Assembly: GCF_004364975.1 (NCBI RefSeq) | Contig: NZ_SOBW01000011.1 | Coordinates: 62,001 to 126,000, forward strand | From: Gelidibacter sediminis | GTDB taxonomy: Bacteria > Bacteroidota > Bacteroidia > Flavobacteriales > Flavobacteriaceae | Reading direction: 5' to 3' | Length of the DNA: 64,000 nucleotides | Position numbers and translations under genes: made by a program | Part shown: in pieces, positions 53,243-63,604 of the stretch | Numbering within the stretch: position 1 is the stretch's first letter | Layout: the number at the start of each line of letters is the position of its first letter | The notes under the pieces: generated by a model | Databases searched by the model: none | The model's input: the letters and a program-made list of their open reading frames with translations, nothing else | Told to the model about the DNA's origin: nothing

Positions 53243-53926
53243 CTAAGGTGTAGAATTTGAAACTTGAAGCAATTTTCCATTAAAAAACTTTTGGCCTTTT
53301 AATGAAAAATCAACAATATAATCGGCTATTTCTTCTGGTGTGATTGGTGCTTTATATCCAGGAAAAGCTTCTTCCAACATTTCGGTTTGAACCGCCCCTA
53401 ATGCTAATACATTAAAAGAGATGCCAGATTCTTTATATTCTTCCGCAAGCAATTCTGTTAAGGTAATCACCGCTGCTTTACTAGAACTATAGGCAGCAAG
53501 ACCAGCAAACTTCATACTGCCTTGAACGCCACCCATTGAGCTCATGGTTACTACATGACTGTTTTTAACCATATATGGAATTAAAAGTCGTGTCAATTCA
53601 GCCACCCCAAAAACATTGGTGCGATATACTTCTTCAAAATCGCTAACCGTAGTTTTAGCAAAAGGCTTATTTAGTACCATTCCTGCATTGTTGATGAGCA
53701 CATCCACATATGCCCAATGTTCTTTGATGTGTTCTTCTACTTTTAGGTAGGCTTCTGCATCACCTAAATCAAAACAAAAGGCAGTTACATTTTTTAATTT
53801 CAAGGCTTTTACAGGAATATCATTTCTAGACAATGCCAAAACCTGATGTCCTTGCTTTGCGAATAATTTCACCAATTCGAAACCTATGCCTCTACTTGTA
53901 CCTGTAATAACGATATGCTTACTCAT
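53243..53926 (-). CDS. Short-chain dehydrogenase/reductase
   Basis: This 227-residue Rossmann enzyme has the cofactor motif ITGTSRGIGFE, NAG in LINNAGMVLN, and the catalytic Y-x3-K in LAAYSSSKAAV with Ser in VTMSSMGG. Its substrate is unknown; the Arg in ALSRND favours NADP. It overlaps the M28 peptidase gene by 8 bp and precedes the HAD gene by 2 nt. Confidence 0.92.
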   Translation of the reverse strand: MSKHIVITGTSRGIGFELVKLFAKQGHQVLALSRNDIPVKALKLKNVTAFCFDLGDAEAYLKVEEHIKEHWAYVDVLINNAGMVLNKPFAKTTVSDFEEVYRTNVFGVAELTRLLIPYMVKNSHVVTMSSMGGVQGSMKFAGLAAYSSSKAAVITLTELLAEEYKESGISFNVLALGAVQTEMLEEAFPGYKAPITPEEIADYIVDFSLKGQKFFNGKLLQVSNSTP

Positions 53927-54911
53927 TCATTTTAATTTCTTGGGTTGTTGTATTGCTCATGGTTTCAAAGGCAGGAATCAACCTGTTTACCAAATCGGCC
54001 ATAAATTCATAATCCATTTTGTCGGCTTCATCACCAACTTTATGGTAATGGTCAAAATTAGTAAAATCGAAGGTAGAAATGGCATGTGCCGGCGTGTTAA
54101 AAGCTTTAAAAAACGAATAATTATCAGAGCGATAAAACAACTGGAATTCTTTGGCTTTGGGCAGTAATCCTAATAAGTTATAATCTACATACTCATTCAT
54201 TTTAGACGCCATGTTAGATAGATCATATCCAGTAAAATAGGCCATATATGCTTTATCAACCATTGGGATTCCAATCATTTCAAAATTAATCATGGTATAT
54301 AGGTTAACATTCTGTTCTTTTAATCGTGCTGCCAAATGTTTAGACCCCAAAAGGCCCATTTCTTCACCAGAATACAATGTAAAGAGAATGCTGCGTTTAT
54401 TATTCTTCTTAGTGGCGAAGTAACGCGCCATGGCTAAAACAGCAGCAACTCCAGTAGCATCATCATTTGCGCCATTAGCAATCGAGTCTCCATCTACAGA
54501 TTTTATTATACCAACATGGTCATAATGTGCACCAAGAATAATAATTTCATCTTTCAAAACTGGATCGCTGCCTTCAATGAAGCCCACAACATTGTAAGCA
54601 TCCAAACCCTTTGCCATATAATGATCGCGATAGGTTTCAAAATACGGTTTTACGTTATATGACTTTAATTTTTTCTCAATATAAGTGGCGGCTTTTTCAA
54701 TACCTTCTGAACCTGTTGCGCGACCTTCCAATTCGTCAGACGCCAAATAGTAGACGCTTTCTTTAAGTTCATCACTGGTGACAAAATCTAAAGACTTTGT
54801 CGTATGTTCAACAACAGCAAGATCTTTTATACCGGAGTTGGGAGATTCCTGAATTTTGCTTTTACAGGACAGGCATACTAAAAGGACACCAAAAAAGAAA
54901 CTATTTTTCAT
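53919..54911 (-). CDS. M28-family zinc aminopeptidase lipoprotein
   Basis: This 330-residue exported peptidase has a lipobox-like VCLSC near residue 16 and the M28 metal motifs ILGAHYDHVG, ANGANDDATGVAA and SGEEMGLLGSKH; the last ligand His lies in FDHYHKVGDEADK. It probably removes N-terminal amino acids from peptides at the outer membrane. It begins the operon with the SDR and HAD genes. Confidence 0.94.
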   Translation of the reverse strand: MKNSFFFGVLLVCLSCKSKIQESPNSGIKDLAVVEHTTKSLDFVTSDELKESVYYLASDELEGRATGSEGIEKAATYIEKKLKSYNVKPYFETYRDHYMAKGLDAYNVVGFIEGSDPVLKDEIIILGAHYDHVGIIKSVDGDSIANGANDDATGVAAVLAMARYFATKKNNKRSILFTLYSGEEMGLLGSKHLAARLKEQNVNLYTMINFEMIGIPMVDKAYMAYFTGYDLSNMASKMNEYVDYNLLGLLPKAKEFQLFYRSDNYSFFKAFNTPAHAISTFDFTNFDHYHKVGDEADKMDYEFMADLVNRLIPAFETMSNTTTQEIKMNE

Positions 54912-54936
54912 AGGATTTTTATATTTGATTGAAAGG

Positions 54937-54974
54937 TAAAAAAAATCCTGCTTCTTACATAGAAACAGGATTTT
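54937..54974 (-). terminator. Terminator of the pdh operon
   Basis: On the minus strand AAAATCCTG/CAGGATTTT (9 bp, about 15-nt loop) is followed by a run of T. It lies about 48 bp past the pdhC stop and before the M28 gene. Confidence 0.75.
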
Positions 54975-55022
54975 ACTATTGTTATACCAATCCCTTAAGC
55001 TGCGCTTGGGGATGGTTTTGGA

Positions 55023-56693
55023 TTATACCAACATCGTTACCGGATTTTCAATAAACCCTCTTAAGGTTTGAAGGAATTCCGCTCCAGTTGCACCATCAAC
55101 CGTTCTGTGGTCACATGCCAATGAAAGTTTCATGGTATGGCCAACAACGATTTGTCCATTTTTTACCACAGGCTTCTCAATAATAGCGCCTACAGATAAA
55201 ATTGCCGAGTTGGGCTGGTTAATGATTGATGTAAAACTCTCAATACCAAACATTCCTAAGTTAGAAACTGTAAACGTACTACCTTCCATTTCTTGAGGTG
55301 TCAATTTCTTGTTTCTTGAACGTTTTGCGAAATCTTTAACAGCCGCTCCAATTTGAGGTAAACTTTGCTCATTGGCAAACTTAACAACCGGCACTACCAA
55401 TCCGTCTTCAACAGCCACTGCTACACCAATATGTACGTGATTGTTTAAGCGCATTTTATCAGCATACCATTGCGAATTTACTTGAGGATGTAATTTTAAC
55501 GCCAAGGCACATGCCTTAACAATCATATCATTGTATGAGATTTTTGTATCTGGAATAGAATTAAATTGCTCTCTAAAAGCAATCGCATTGGTCATATCCA
55601 ACTCTACGTTCAAATAGTAATGTGGCGCAGTAAATTTAGATTCAGCCAAACGTTTTGCAATCACTTTACGCATTTGCGAATTTGGTTTCTCATCAAAATC
55701 CTCTTGTCCGGTAGGTACAAATTTACCCGCAGTTGCTGGGGAGGTAGCTCCAGGAGTAAAGTTTTCGATATCGCGTTTAATGACACGTCCGTTTTCTCCA
55801 GATCCTTTCACCTCAGATAAATTGATTCCTTTTTCTTCAGCCATTTTCTTAGCTAAAGGTGACACAAATACGCGACTAGCGTCAGTACTTGTTGACGAAG
55901 CTGTAGCTGATACCTCTTTCCTCTCTTCTTTTATTGGTGCACTTGCTGCTTCTTTCTTAGGAGCCACAGTAGCGTCCGCTTTTTTAGGCGCTTCTTCTTT
56001 TTTCTCAGAACCTTCTGATTTGAAATTTTTCGCAATTGCTTTTCCGTCAGTTCCTTCAGGGCCGATAATTGCTAATAAAGAATCAACTTTTGCTGTTTCA
56101 CCTTCTTGCAATCCTATATAAAGAAGGGTTCCAGCCTGGAACGATTCAAATTCCATCGTTGCTTTATCTGTTTCGATTTCAGCAAGGATATCTCCTTCTT
56201 CAACTATATCGCCTTCTTTTTTAAGCCATGTTGCTACAGTTCCTTCTTCCATAGTATCACTTAATCGTGGCATGGTAACAACCGTAACACCTTCTGGCAA
56301 TTCATTAGAAGTTTCTTCTTTTGGAGTTTCCGCCTTAGGAGTTTCTTCTTCATTACCAGAATCAGATGATTCAGCCTCAGCAGATGCGTCAGCTTTTGAC
56401 GTTTCTTCCTTTTTATCTGAATTACCACCATCTATTAAAGCAGAGATGTCTTCTCCTTCTTCTCCAATAATAGCCAATAATTCATCAACCTTTGTGGTTT
56501 CTCCTTCTTTGATACCAATATATAGCAATGTTCCTTCATGAAAAGATTCAAATTCCATCGTGGCTTTATCTGTTTCAATTTCAGCCAATATATCGCCCTC
56601 TTCAATCTTATCTCCAACTTTCTTTAACCACGTTGCCACAGTTCCTTCTTCCATGGTATCACTCAAACGTGGCATATTTATTACTTCTGCCAT
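55023..56693 (-). CDS. pdhC: Pyruvate dehydrogenase E2, dihydrolipoamide acetyltransferase
   Basis: This 556-residue core subunit transfers acetyl groups to CoA. It has two lipoyl domains, each with ETDKATMEFES (lipoyl lysines K43 and K177), acidic/Ala-rich linkers, a peripheral-subunit binding domain (FVSPLAKKMAEEKGINLSEV, about 285-320) and the catalytic domain ending DHRTVDGATGAEF (H529, D533). It starts 3 nt after pdhA, forming one operon; E1-beta and E3 are elsewhere. Confidence 0.97.
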   Translation of the reverse strand: MAEVINMPRLSDTMEEGTVATWLKKVGDKIEEGDILAEIETDKATMEFESFHEGTLLYIGIKEGETTKVDELLAIIGEEGEDISALIDGGNSDKKEETSKADASAEAESSDSGNEEETPKAETPKEETSNELPEGVTVVTMPRLSDTMEEGTVATWLKKEGDIVEEGDILAEIETDKATMEFESFQAGTLLYIGLQEGETAKVDSLLAIIGPEGTDGKAIAKNFKSEGSEKKEEAPKKADATVAPKKEAASAPIKEERKEVSATASSTSTDASRVFVSPLAKKMAEEKGINLSEVKGSGENGRVIKRDIENFTPGATSPATAGKFVPTGQEDFDEKPNSQMRKVIAKRLAESKFTAPHYYLNVELDMTNAIAFREQFNSIPDTKISYNDMIVKACALALKLHPQVNSQWYADKMRLNNHVHIGVAVAVEDGLVVPVVKFANEQSLPQIGAAVKDFAKRSRNKKLTPQEMEGSTFTVSNLGMFGIESFTSIINQPNSAILSVGAIIEKPVVKNGQIVVGHTMKLSLACDHRTVDGATGAEFLQTLRGFIENPVTMLV

Positions 56694-56696
56694 AGC

Positions 56697-57695
56697 TTAT
56701 ATTTTGTGTTGTATAAATGGATAATCTTCTTGGTCATAAACCACATCATACATGACGTTCTTGTCAGGATAAGGAGATTCGTCAGCAAATTTTTCACATT
56801 CTGCAACACGTTCCTTTACACGTTTATCGATTTTCTTAAGATCGTCTTCTGTAGCGTATTGCTCTTCAAGAATGATATCTTTAACTTGCGTTATAGGATC
56901 TATTTTCTGATACTCAGCAACCTCATCCTTAGTTCTATAGTGTTGCGCATCACTCATGGAGTGACCTCTGTATCGGTATGTTTTTAACTCTAAGAATGTA
57001 GGTCCGTCTCCACGTCTTGCACGTTGGATAGCCTCATCAAAAGCTTCAGCAACTTTTACCGGATTCATACCATCCACTGGTCCACAAGGCATTTCATACC
57101 CTAATCCAAGTTTCCAAATATCTGTATGGTTAGCCGTACGGGCTACTGATGTTCCCATAGCATAACCGTTATTTTCACATACAAATACTACAGGTAGTTT
57201 CCACAACATAGCCAAGTTGAATGCTTCATGCAAAGAACCTTGACGTGCAGCACCATCACCAAAACAACAAAGGGTAACAGCATCACTACCGTGATATTTA
57301 TCTCCAAAAGCGAGACCCGCTCCTAAAGGAATTTGACCACCTACAATACCATGGCCGCCATAAAAACGATGCTCTTTAGAAAAAATATGCATTGAACCAC
57401 CAAGACCTTGGGAAGTCCCTGTTGCTTTACCATATAACTCAGCCATCACACGTTTTGGATCTTCACCCATCCCTATTGGCTGAACGTGATTACGATAAGC
57501 TGTAATCATTTTGTCCTTGGTCAGGTCCATGGCGTGCAAAGCACCAGCCAATATTGCTTCCTGTCCGTTATACAAGTGAAGAAAACCTCTTACTTTTTGT
57601 TGAATATAGACTGCAGCAAGTTTGTCTTCAAACTTTCTCCAGAACAACATGTCTTCATACCATTTGAGGTAAACCTCTTTAGTTATTTTTTGCAT
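56697..57695 (-). CDS. pdhA: Pyruvate dehydrogenase E1 component, alpha subunit
   Basis: This 332-residue thiamine-diphosphate enzyme subunit decarboxylates pyruvate with an E1-beta partner (not in this window). The TPP-binding motif GDGAARQGSLHEAFNLAM and ENNGYAMGTSVAR are intact, and the phosphorylation-loop-like RYRGHSMSDAQHYRTKDE is present. Linkage with pdhC, cdd, porV and porU is a recurring flavobacterial order. Confidence 0.97.
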   Translation of the reverse strand: MQKITKEVYLKWYEDMLFWRKFEDKLAAVYIQQKVRGFLHLYNGQEAILAGALHAMDLTKDKMITAYRNHVQPIGMGEDPKRVMAELYGKATGTSQGLGGSMHIFSKEHRFYGGHGIVGGQIPLGAGLAFGDKYHGSDAVTLCCFGDGAARQGSLHEAFNLAMLWKLPVVFVCENNGYAMGTSVARTANHTDIWKLGLGYEMPCGPVDGMNPVKVAEAFDEAIQRARRGDGPTFLELKTYRYRGHSMSDAQHYRTKDEVAEYQKIDPITQVKDIILEEQYATEDDLKKIDKRVKERVAECEKFADESPYPDKNVMYDVVYDQEDYPFIQHKI

Positions 57696-57895
57696 TTGAA
57701 ATAATTTCTAAAAAATTAAATACATCCTTAAATTTAGTGAACTTAAGCCCCCTATCTTAGTGGTATTAGGTCAATTGTTCCGTCGTCTGATCTTTTTTTA
57801 TCCGCACAATTAATGAACATCACTAAACAATTAACAAAAGTAACACTTTAAGCAGTAATGAAAAAACTGAAAATCGTAAAATTTATACGAAAACG

Positions 57896-58378
57896 TTATA
57901 GAAAAGATTTATCAAAGACTAAAGGCAAAAGATTAGCTAAAGAATGTGATTTTACAACCTTACCCTTCTCTCCCATAAAAAACAATTCAATAGGGTGATC
58001 CTGCTTTACCTCATATTCTGCTATAGATTGTCTGCAAGCCCCGCATGGCGGAATTGGCGCATCGGTAGTTTTATTTCTAGACCCCGCGATAATAGCCATC
58101 CTTAACATGGTCACACCAGGATACTGGGCACCAGCATAAAAAATGGCCGTGCGCTCCGCACATAATCCTGAAGGGTATGACGCATTTTCCTGATTGCTGC
58201 CGGTAACAATTTTATTATTTTCTAAAAGGATAGCGGCACCAACACTGAAATTAGAATAAGGCGAATACGATTTGTCCCGAGCTTCCATGGCCTTTTTCAT
58301 TAGCGCAATCACATCATTTGGAAGCTCTTCTAAATTATCATAAACAGTCAGTAGGGATTCTATTTTAATTTCCTTCAT
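57896..58378 (-). CDS. cdd: Cytidine deaminase
   Basis: This 160-residue enzyme deaminates cytidine and deoxycytidine in pyrimidine salvage. The zinc site is CAE (Cys73, Glu75 as proton shuttle) with PCGACRQ (Cys112 and Cys115), the tetrameric three-Cys form. The preceding YSNFSVGAAIL and NQENASYPSGL are substrate-binding. It lies alone between pdhA and porV with a strong terminator on its upstream side. Confidence 0.96.
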   Translation of the reverse strand: MKEIKIESLLTVYDNLEELPNDVIALMKKAMEARDKSYSPYSNFSVGAAILLENNKIVTGSNQENASYPSGLCAERTAIFYAGAQYPGVTMLRMAIIAGSRNKTTDAPIPPCGACRQSIAEYEVKQDHPIELFFMGEKGKVVKSHSLANLLPLVFDKSFL

Positions 58379-58420
58379 AAGGTGTATATCTATTATTAAA
58401 ATTACGATACTTTTCGAGAC

Positions 58421-58456
58421 AAAAAAACTATTGCTGTAATGAACAATAGTTTTTTT
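58421..58456. terminator. Bidirectional-type terminator between porV and cdd
   Basis: A 13-bp perfect inverted repeat AAAAAAACTATTG/CAATAGTTTTTTT (58421-58433 with 58444-58456), 10-nt loop. On the minus strand it lies just after the porV stop with a T-tract, so it probably ends the porU-porV transcript. Confidence 0.85.
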
Positions 58457-58481
58457 GTAAACGGGTATGTTTCAATTCGTA

Positions 58482-59684
58482 CTAAAATTCACTGTACTCA
58501 CCATCTCCAAAGTTAAAGGTCAATGAAAATCGCAATGTGTTTTCTAGTGGACTTTGAACTTTTGAAGCTGAGAACAGGTACGACATATCAATATTAATTG
58601 TAGTGTATTTAAAGCCGGCTCCTAAGGCGAAAAACTTACGAGCGCCTTTATCTTCGCTTTCATTAAAATAACCTGCTCTAAAGGCAAAGGAGTCTTGGTA
58701 TTTATATTCTGCACCGAGCGCCCAGGTAAATTCCTTCATTTCTTCACTAAAACCGTTTGGTGCATCACCAAAAGACTGAAAAACACCAGTAAGGAATCCT
58801 ACATCCTGAGATTTACCTTTTACAATATATGTTGGCTCTTCATCCGCCTGCTGCCCCGGCTCTCCGTTAGTTTCATCATAACCATAAAGTGGTGGTGTTG
58901 GCACTAACAATTTAGTGACCTCAGCTGTTACTGCCAAGGTATTATATTCATCAAAAATAAAATCGAAACCGCCACCCAGTCTTAAGTTGGTAGGCAAAAA
59001 GTTTTCACGACCTCCGTCATCATATTTGATTTTAGGACCTAGATTTTGTAGCGAAAAACCGAAACGGGTTCTCCCATTAAAATCGCCGTAAGCCTCTTCT
59101 TCACCCTGATAAAACCCAGAAATATCAACGGCAACGGAACTTCCTGCGTTTGCTGAATTATCTAGTGCTTGTATTTTTAAGTCTGAACGTAAATAACGTA
59201 AGCCTACAGCCATAGAGAATTGATTTGACAACCGCAACGCATAAGAGGCATCAATGGTCATCTCATTAGGTTTAGCTATTAGTGCTTCAGAAAATTCATC
59301 TTGGACCAATTCTATTTCTCCCAAACTGAAATACTTAAAACTTACCGCAAACGCACTTCGCTCATTAAGCCTGTTAAAATAGGTAATGTTTCCCAAGAAA
59401 ATATCATTTACCAATTTACTTAGATAAGGTGTGTAACTTACGCCTAACCCTGATTTTGATTCAGAAAACGCATACTTTGATTGATTCCATTGCTGAGAAA
59501 ACGCGTCTACTGAAGTTGCAACTCCAATATCTCCCATTCCGGCAGCTCGGGCATCTGCTGCGATCAATAAGAACGGAACCGCTGTAGTGATAACCGACGT
59601 TTGGTTTTCAAATATGACCGTTTCTTGTGCTGATGTAAAATTACAAACAGTTAGAGCAATAAGGACTAGTACGATTTTTTTCAT
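58482..59684 (-). CDS. porV: Type IX secretion system protein PorV (LptO)
   Basis: This 400-residue outer-membrane beta-barrel protein of FadL type recruits cargo to the type IX secretion system and is part of the attachment complex with PorU. It has a signal peptide (ending TSAQE) and the opening LLIAADARAAGMGDIGVATS characteristic of PorV. Barrel strands such as FSMAVGLRYLRSDL and a final strand LRFSLTFNFGDG follow. It lies 60 bp downstream of porU on the same strand. Confidence 0.95.
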   Translation of the reverse strand: MKKIVLVLIALTVCNFTSAQETVIFENQTSVITTAVPFLLIAADARAAGMGDIGVATSVDAFSQQWNQSKYAFSESKSGLGVSYTPYLSKLVNDIFLGNITYFNRLNERSAFAVSFKYFSLGEIELVQDEFSEALIAKPNEMTIDASYALRLSNQFSMAVGLRYLRSDLKIQALDNSANAGSSVAVDISGFYQGEEEAYGDFNGRTRFGFSLQNLGPKIKYDDGGRENFLPTNLRLGGGFDFIFDEYNTLAVTAEVTKLLVPTPPLYGYDETNGEPGQQADEEPTYIVKGKSQDVGFLTGVFQSFGDAPNGFSEEMKEFTWALGAEYKYQDSFAFRAGYFNESEDKGARKFFALGAGFKYTTINIDMSYLFSASKVQSPLENTLRFSLTFNFGDGEYSEF

Positions 59685-59743
59685 ATAAACTTGAGTATCA
59701 AAACAGGCGTTTGCACACCTGTGTGTTTAACAAATATAAATTA

Positions 59744-62700
59744 TTATTGTAATATGACAAGTTTTTGAATCTTCTCAACTTGCTTATTTAATTGACTGGA
59801 ACGCACTTTAAGTTTATAAACATAAACGCCTTTTCCTATTTTATCTCCAAAATCATCACGACCATCCCACACAATATCCCGTGATAATGATGATGCGCCA
59901 TCATTACAACAACTCCCGGTATTTGTTTGGGCATTTAGGGTTTTTACCAATTTACCTGAGACGGTGAATATTTGTATTGAAACGTCTAAAGGTTGTGAAC
60001 TATTGTGATTGAACCAAAATTCTGTATAATTAATGAATGGATTAGGGTAATTTAGAACGTTTTCAATCTTTAATTCCTGATCTTTATCATGCACCACAAA
60101 TTGAATTTCAGAAACACTTGAATTATTATAGACGTCCCAAGCCTTTAAAGTTAAAGTATGTAAACCTGGTTCTAGATCTCGTAAACCATAAGACACCTCT
60201 CCCTTGGTATAGTCATCTATTTGCGCCTTGTAATAGTCGTTAAGAACAAAAGGATTTGTTTCATCACCATCAATAATTGCAATGATATCATGACCAATAC
60301 CACTGGCCGTATTGATGCCATTACTATCTTCTAACTTCGCCAAGAGCGTAGGCGCTTCATTGGTAATACCGCCGGACACAAAATTTTCGTCATTCATATA
60401 AAGCTTAATTACCGGACCGGTATTATCCATTTCAGCAGCCTTATTGATACCTCCAACCATAATATCAAAACTGGCTCCTGCCTGATCCTGAAGTGGCGTT
60501 TCTGTTTGGGCATAAAAACTAACTTTTCCCTTGCCCACCGGTACACCGATATCTCTGGGTACCACAAATTCAAAACTAAACACCCCATTGACTACTGTAG
60601 CCTGTCCAATAAACAGTTTTTCTCCTAAGGTTGTAAAGTCCATTTTAATCTTTTGCCCGTTTTGCGTGACATTGTCATTACCCAAAGTTTGACGCTTAAT
60701 TACCTTATCAAAAATAGTGGCCGATACGACACCATTATATGTTGTCATTAACTGCCCTGAAGGATCTAGCACTTCTCCTGACATTTTAATTTTGCTCAAA
60801 GCTTTAAGCGTATCATTGGTTTGCCCTAGAGGCTTATCATTAATCTTAGTCAGTTGAATATTAGGTTTGGCAAAGGCAAGCTTCATGGCTGGATCACCAA
60901 TATAGAATACTAAGCGTCTTTGTTGGTTACCAGAAATGGAAGGATCATTCTTTGTTAACCTTAAGGCTTCTGCCATAGACGGCTGATTGTTTGCCTCAAA
61001 ACCGAACAGATACTTTTCCAATTTCACATTAAAAGTCACCCCTACATTCACAAAAATTTGTCGTGTGGTTGTTATCAAACCGATGGCGCCACCATTGGTA
61101 TTCCAGTAGGTATATTCTCCTGCGGTTGGACGATACGGATTGTCAAAACGAGTGTATTCACAGGTTACGGTTACAAAACAATGAAATTTACACGTGTTAC
61201 GAACATCTTGTGAATCATTTTTATCAAAAATACGTTCAGACGCTAGCCCATCTTCACCACCATGGCCAAAATAATTGACCACTAAGGCACCTACCTCAAT
61301 AGCATCCTTTACTGTTTTATTGACATCAGGATAACGCTCTCCACTTGCAGATGCTTGCTGTTGAAACGCATCAGAATGAATTTTTACCACATTTAAGAAC
61401 GGCTTCTCCGTAGTGATCGTGTTTCCAATATCATCCGTGGTTTCCTGTAGCACTTTCTCCCAAGCCTCATCCACATCATCAGATATAAAAACAACATTAT
61501 TTCTCCAACTCCCGTAAGAACGCTCATTATAATACAACTCAATTTTATCAACCATTTCTTTGGCACGTTGCGGAGTCTCTACCAAAATCCTTCCTACAGC
61601 AATGTCTAGCTTGTTTGAAGACCCCATATCTCCTTCATTACCATCCATCATCCCAAAAAAATCATCAGACACAAAAGCGTTGGTCAAACTGAAACTGTCC
61701 AAGGAATGCCAAGACGGAACAATATTAGTATTGTTGGGAATTCTATCTTTATAATCAAAAGAGGCATCACCAAATAAACAGACATACTTAAGCCTTTTAT
61801 CTGAGCTGCTCGCATTATGATACACATACCTCACCAGATTTCTAATAGCAGCAACATCTTGATTGCCTGAACTAAATTCAGTATAAATGTCATTCAACGT
61901 GACTACCTTCACATTGAGGTGGTTCTGATCTCTGTTAATCTGTGCTAACCGTTCAGCCTGTGATACCAAGTTATCAGGACTTATGATAAGGTAGTCAATA
62001 TCTTTAAATTGACCTTGATCATCCTTAAACAATAGGCCTTTCAGATTTTGGTTGGCTACTTTTGAGTTAGTATCTCGTAAAGGGTCATAATAATTAGACG
62101 GCGTAAGCGCAACGTAAGATTTGGAAGTCCCGGAAACAGATTTAAAATTTAGTATTTGCTTGTTTTCAGTATTGAGTATGCTCGCCACGTTGTATTTGTC
62201 AGTAATGTCCCATATTTCAGAAACTGCAGACGCATTAGCTAGCTGATATTCCACAACACCTGCCGTGTTTGCAACCTGTTTATTTTTAAATCGAAATTGT
62301 TTACCTTCAAAAGTTAAGCTTCGCGTGGCTTCAATTGAAATATAATCCAAATACGCGTTTGCGGTGGGATTAGCTGCATTATTATATGTCAATTTTACGC
62401 TCACCTCCGGAGAATTTAAGTTGACCTTGTCAGTATAAGATCGACCATCAGCCAATACAGGTGTTCCTATTGGTGAAAACGAGAGATTTGAGACCTCTGT
62501 CTCATTGACTTTGATTGCCATAGATGTTGGCACTTCAGAGGTTGATGCAGCATACACTTTAACATGAGCAGGCTCAGTAGTGATAAGATTTGGGAAACTA
62601 AATTTGAATTCTTTTTGGTTTTCAACATCAAATCGATCTCCAAACCAACGTCTTCCAACACGAACAATATTAAATTCATCCACTTCATGAAACTGGTAGT

Positions 62701-63604
62701 CCTGAAAGGAATTAACAATATAATTCGCAGCGGCTGTAGGCTGTGGCAATGGTTGAATACGTTTCCCTAAACCACCACCATATGTGATAAAATAATAACT
62801 TTTGTCAGTAAATATATTATGATTGGTATTACTATCTGTATTATAGCCAGTTGGTCCTTCTGCATAAAACAGAATGAAATCACTATTATTAAATTCGCCG
62901 TCATCTTCTCCTACAACCTTTATTGCGTTCTCTGTCAAATCTAGAGGATAAGGCTCATCATTTCGCAATGGCAGCATGGCCCCACCATTACCATAAATCT
63001 TAATTGTTCTCGGATCTATAGAGTTTGTATTGAGGCCAAGGCTATTTAAAAAGCTTTTTGACAATTTAAAAACTCCTGACTTATCTACATAAAATCGATG
63101 CCAATTGCCAGAACTTAATACAGAATTGATAATGCCTTGCGGATTGACCGTTGGACCACCTGCTCTATAACCCATCGTATTATAGGTAATAGAAAAAGAT
63201 GTGATTTTTTTGTACATCCCATTGTCATATATAATAGGTGTCAATTCGAGATAAGCGTGCATTTTATTCCTCGCAGTTACATTTTCAAACTGGAAGACTG
63301 GTTTTTTAGGTATAGTTTCTAAGGGATAGGATTTAAGATCATTTGCAGACATATTGACGTAAGTCACGTTTTTCAATGTAACGGTACGCGCATCAATAAG
63401 AACCTCTGATGGCCATTGGGAAAAATATTTAAGTCCAGTATGGACATCAAAACTATAATGATCTTCATCAAACGATGGCACAGTTATTTTTGAATATGCC
63501 GTCTCCAACACCACCGAACCATCCCAAGAAATTTCAAAATGTTTCTCTTGAGCATAGCTATAAGTCACTATAAAAATAAAAATAAGCCGCAAGGTAACGT
63601 TCAT
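59744..63604 (-). CDS. porU: Type IX secretion system sortase PorU
   Basis: This 1286-residue surface protease removes the C-terminal signal of secreted proteins and attaches them to lipopolysaccharide. It has a signal peptide, an N-terminal propeptide-like region, a gingipain-like C25 catalytic domain with His781 in VVNYFGHGGEDG and Cys815 in VTVTCEYTRFDNP, and a C-terminal FlgD-like segment (NYPNPFINYTEFWFNHN... to KGVYVYKLKV). Length and order match PorU; porV follows. It is transcribed divergently from gldJ. Confidence 0.96.
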   Translation of the reverse strand: MNVTLRLIFIFIVTYSYAQEKHFEISWDGSVVLETAYSKITVPSFDEDHYSFDVHTGLKYFSQWPSEVLIDARTVTLKNVTYVNMSANDLKSYPLETIPKKPVFQFENVTARNKMHAYLELTPIIYDNGMYKKITSFSITYNTMGYRAGGPTVNPQGIINSVLSSGNWHRFYVDKSGVFKLSKSFLNSLGLNTNSIDPRTIKIYGNGGAMLPLRNDEPYPLDLTENAIKVVGEDDGEFNNSDFILFYAEGPTGYNTDSNTNHNIFTDKSYYFITYGGGLGKRIQPLPQPTAAANYIVNSFQDYQFHEVDEFNIVRVGRRWFGDRFDVENQKEFKFSFPNLITTEPAHVKVYAASTSEVPTSMAIKVNETEVSNLSFSPIGTPVLADGRSYTDKVNLNSPEVSVKLTYNNAANPTANAYLDYISIEATRSLTFEGKQFRFKNKQVANTAGVVEYQLANASAVSEIWDITDKYNVASILNTENKQILNFKSVSGTSKSYVALTPSNYYDPLRDTNSKVANQNLKGLLFKDDQGQFKDIDYLIISPDNLVSQAERLAQINRDQNHLNVKVVTLNDIYTEFSSGNQDVAAIRNLVRYVYHNASSSDKRLKYVCLFGDASFDYKDRIPNNTNIVPSWHSLDSFSLTNAFVSDDFFGMMDGNEGDMGSSNKLDIAVGRILVETPQRAKEMVDKIELYYNERSYGSWRNNVVFISDDVDEAWEKVLQETTDDIGNTITTEKPFLNVVKIHSDAFQQQASASGERYPDVNKTVKDAIEVGALVVNYFGHGGEDGLASERIFDKNDSQDVRNTCKFHCFVTVTCEYTRFDNPYRPTAGEYTYWNTNGGAIGLITTTRQIFVNVGVTFNVKLEKYLFGFEANNQPSMAEALRLTKNDPSISGNQQRRLVFYIGDPAMKLAFAKPNIQLTKINDKPLGQTNDTLKALSKIKMSGEVLDPSGQLMTTYNGVVSATIFDKVIKRQTLGNDNVTQNGQKIKMDFTTLGEKLFIGQATVVNGVFSFEFVVPRDIGVPVGKGKVSFYAQTETPLQDQAGASFDIMVGGINKAAEMDNTGPVIKLYMNDENFVSGGITNEAPTLLAKLEDSNGINTASGIGHDIIAIIDGDETNPFVLNDYYKAQIDDYTKGEVSYGLRDLEPGLHTLTLKAWDVYNNSSVSEIQFVVHDKDQELKIENVLNYPNPFINYTEFWFNHNSSQPLDVSIQIFTVSGKLVKTLNAQTNTGSCCNDGASSLSRDIVWDGRDDFGDKIGKGVYVYKLKVRSSQLNKQVEKIQKLVILQ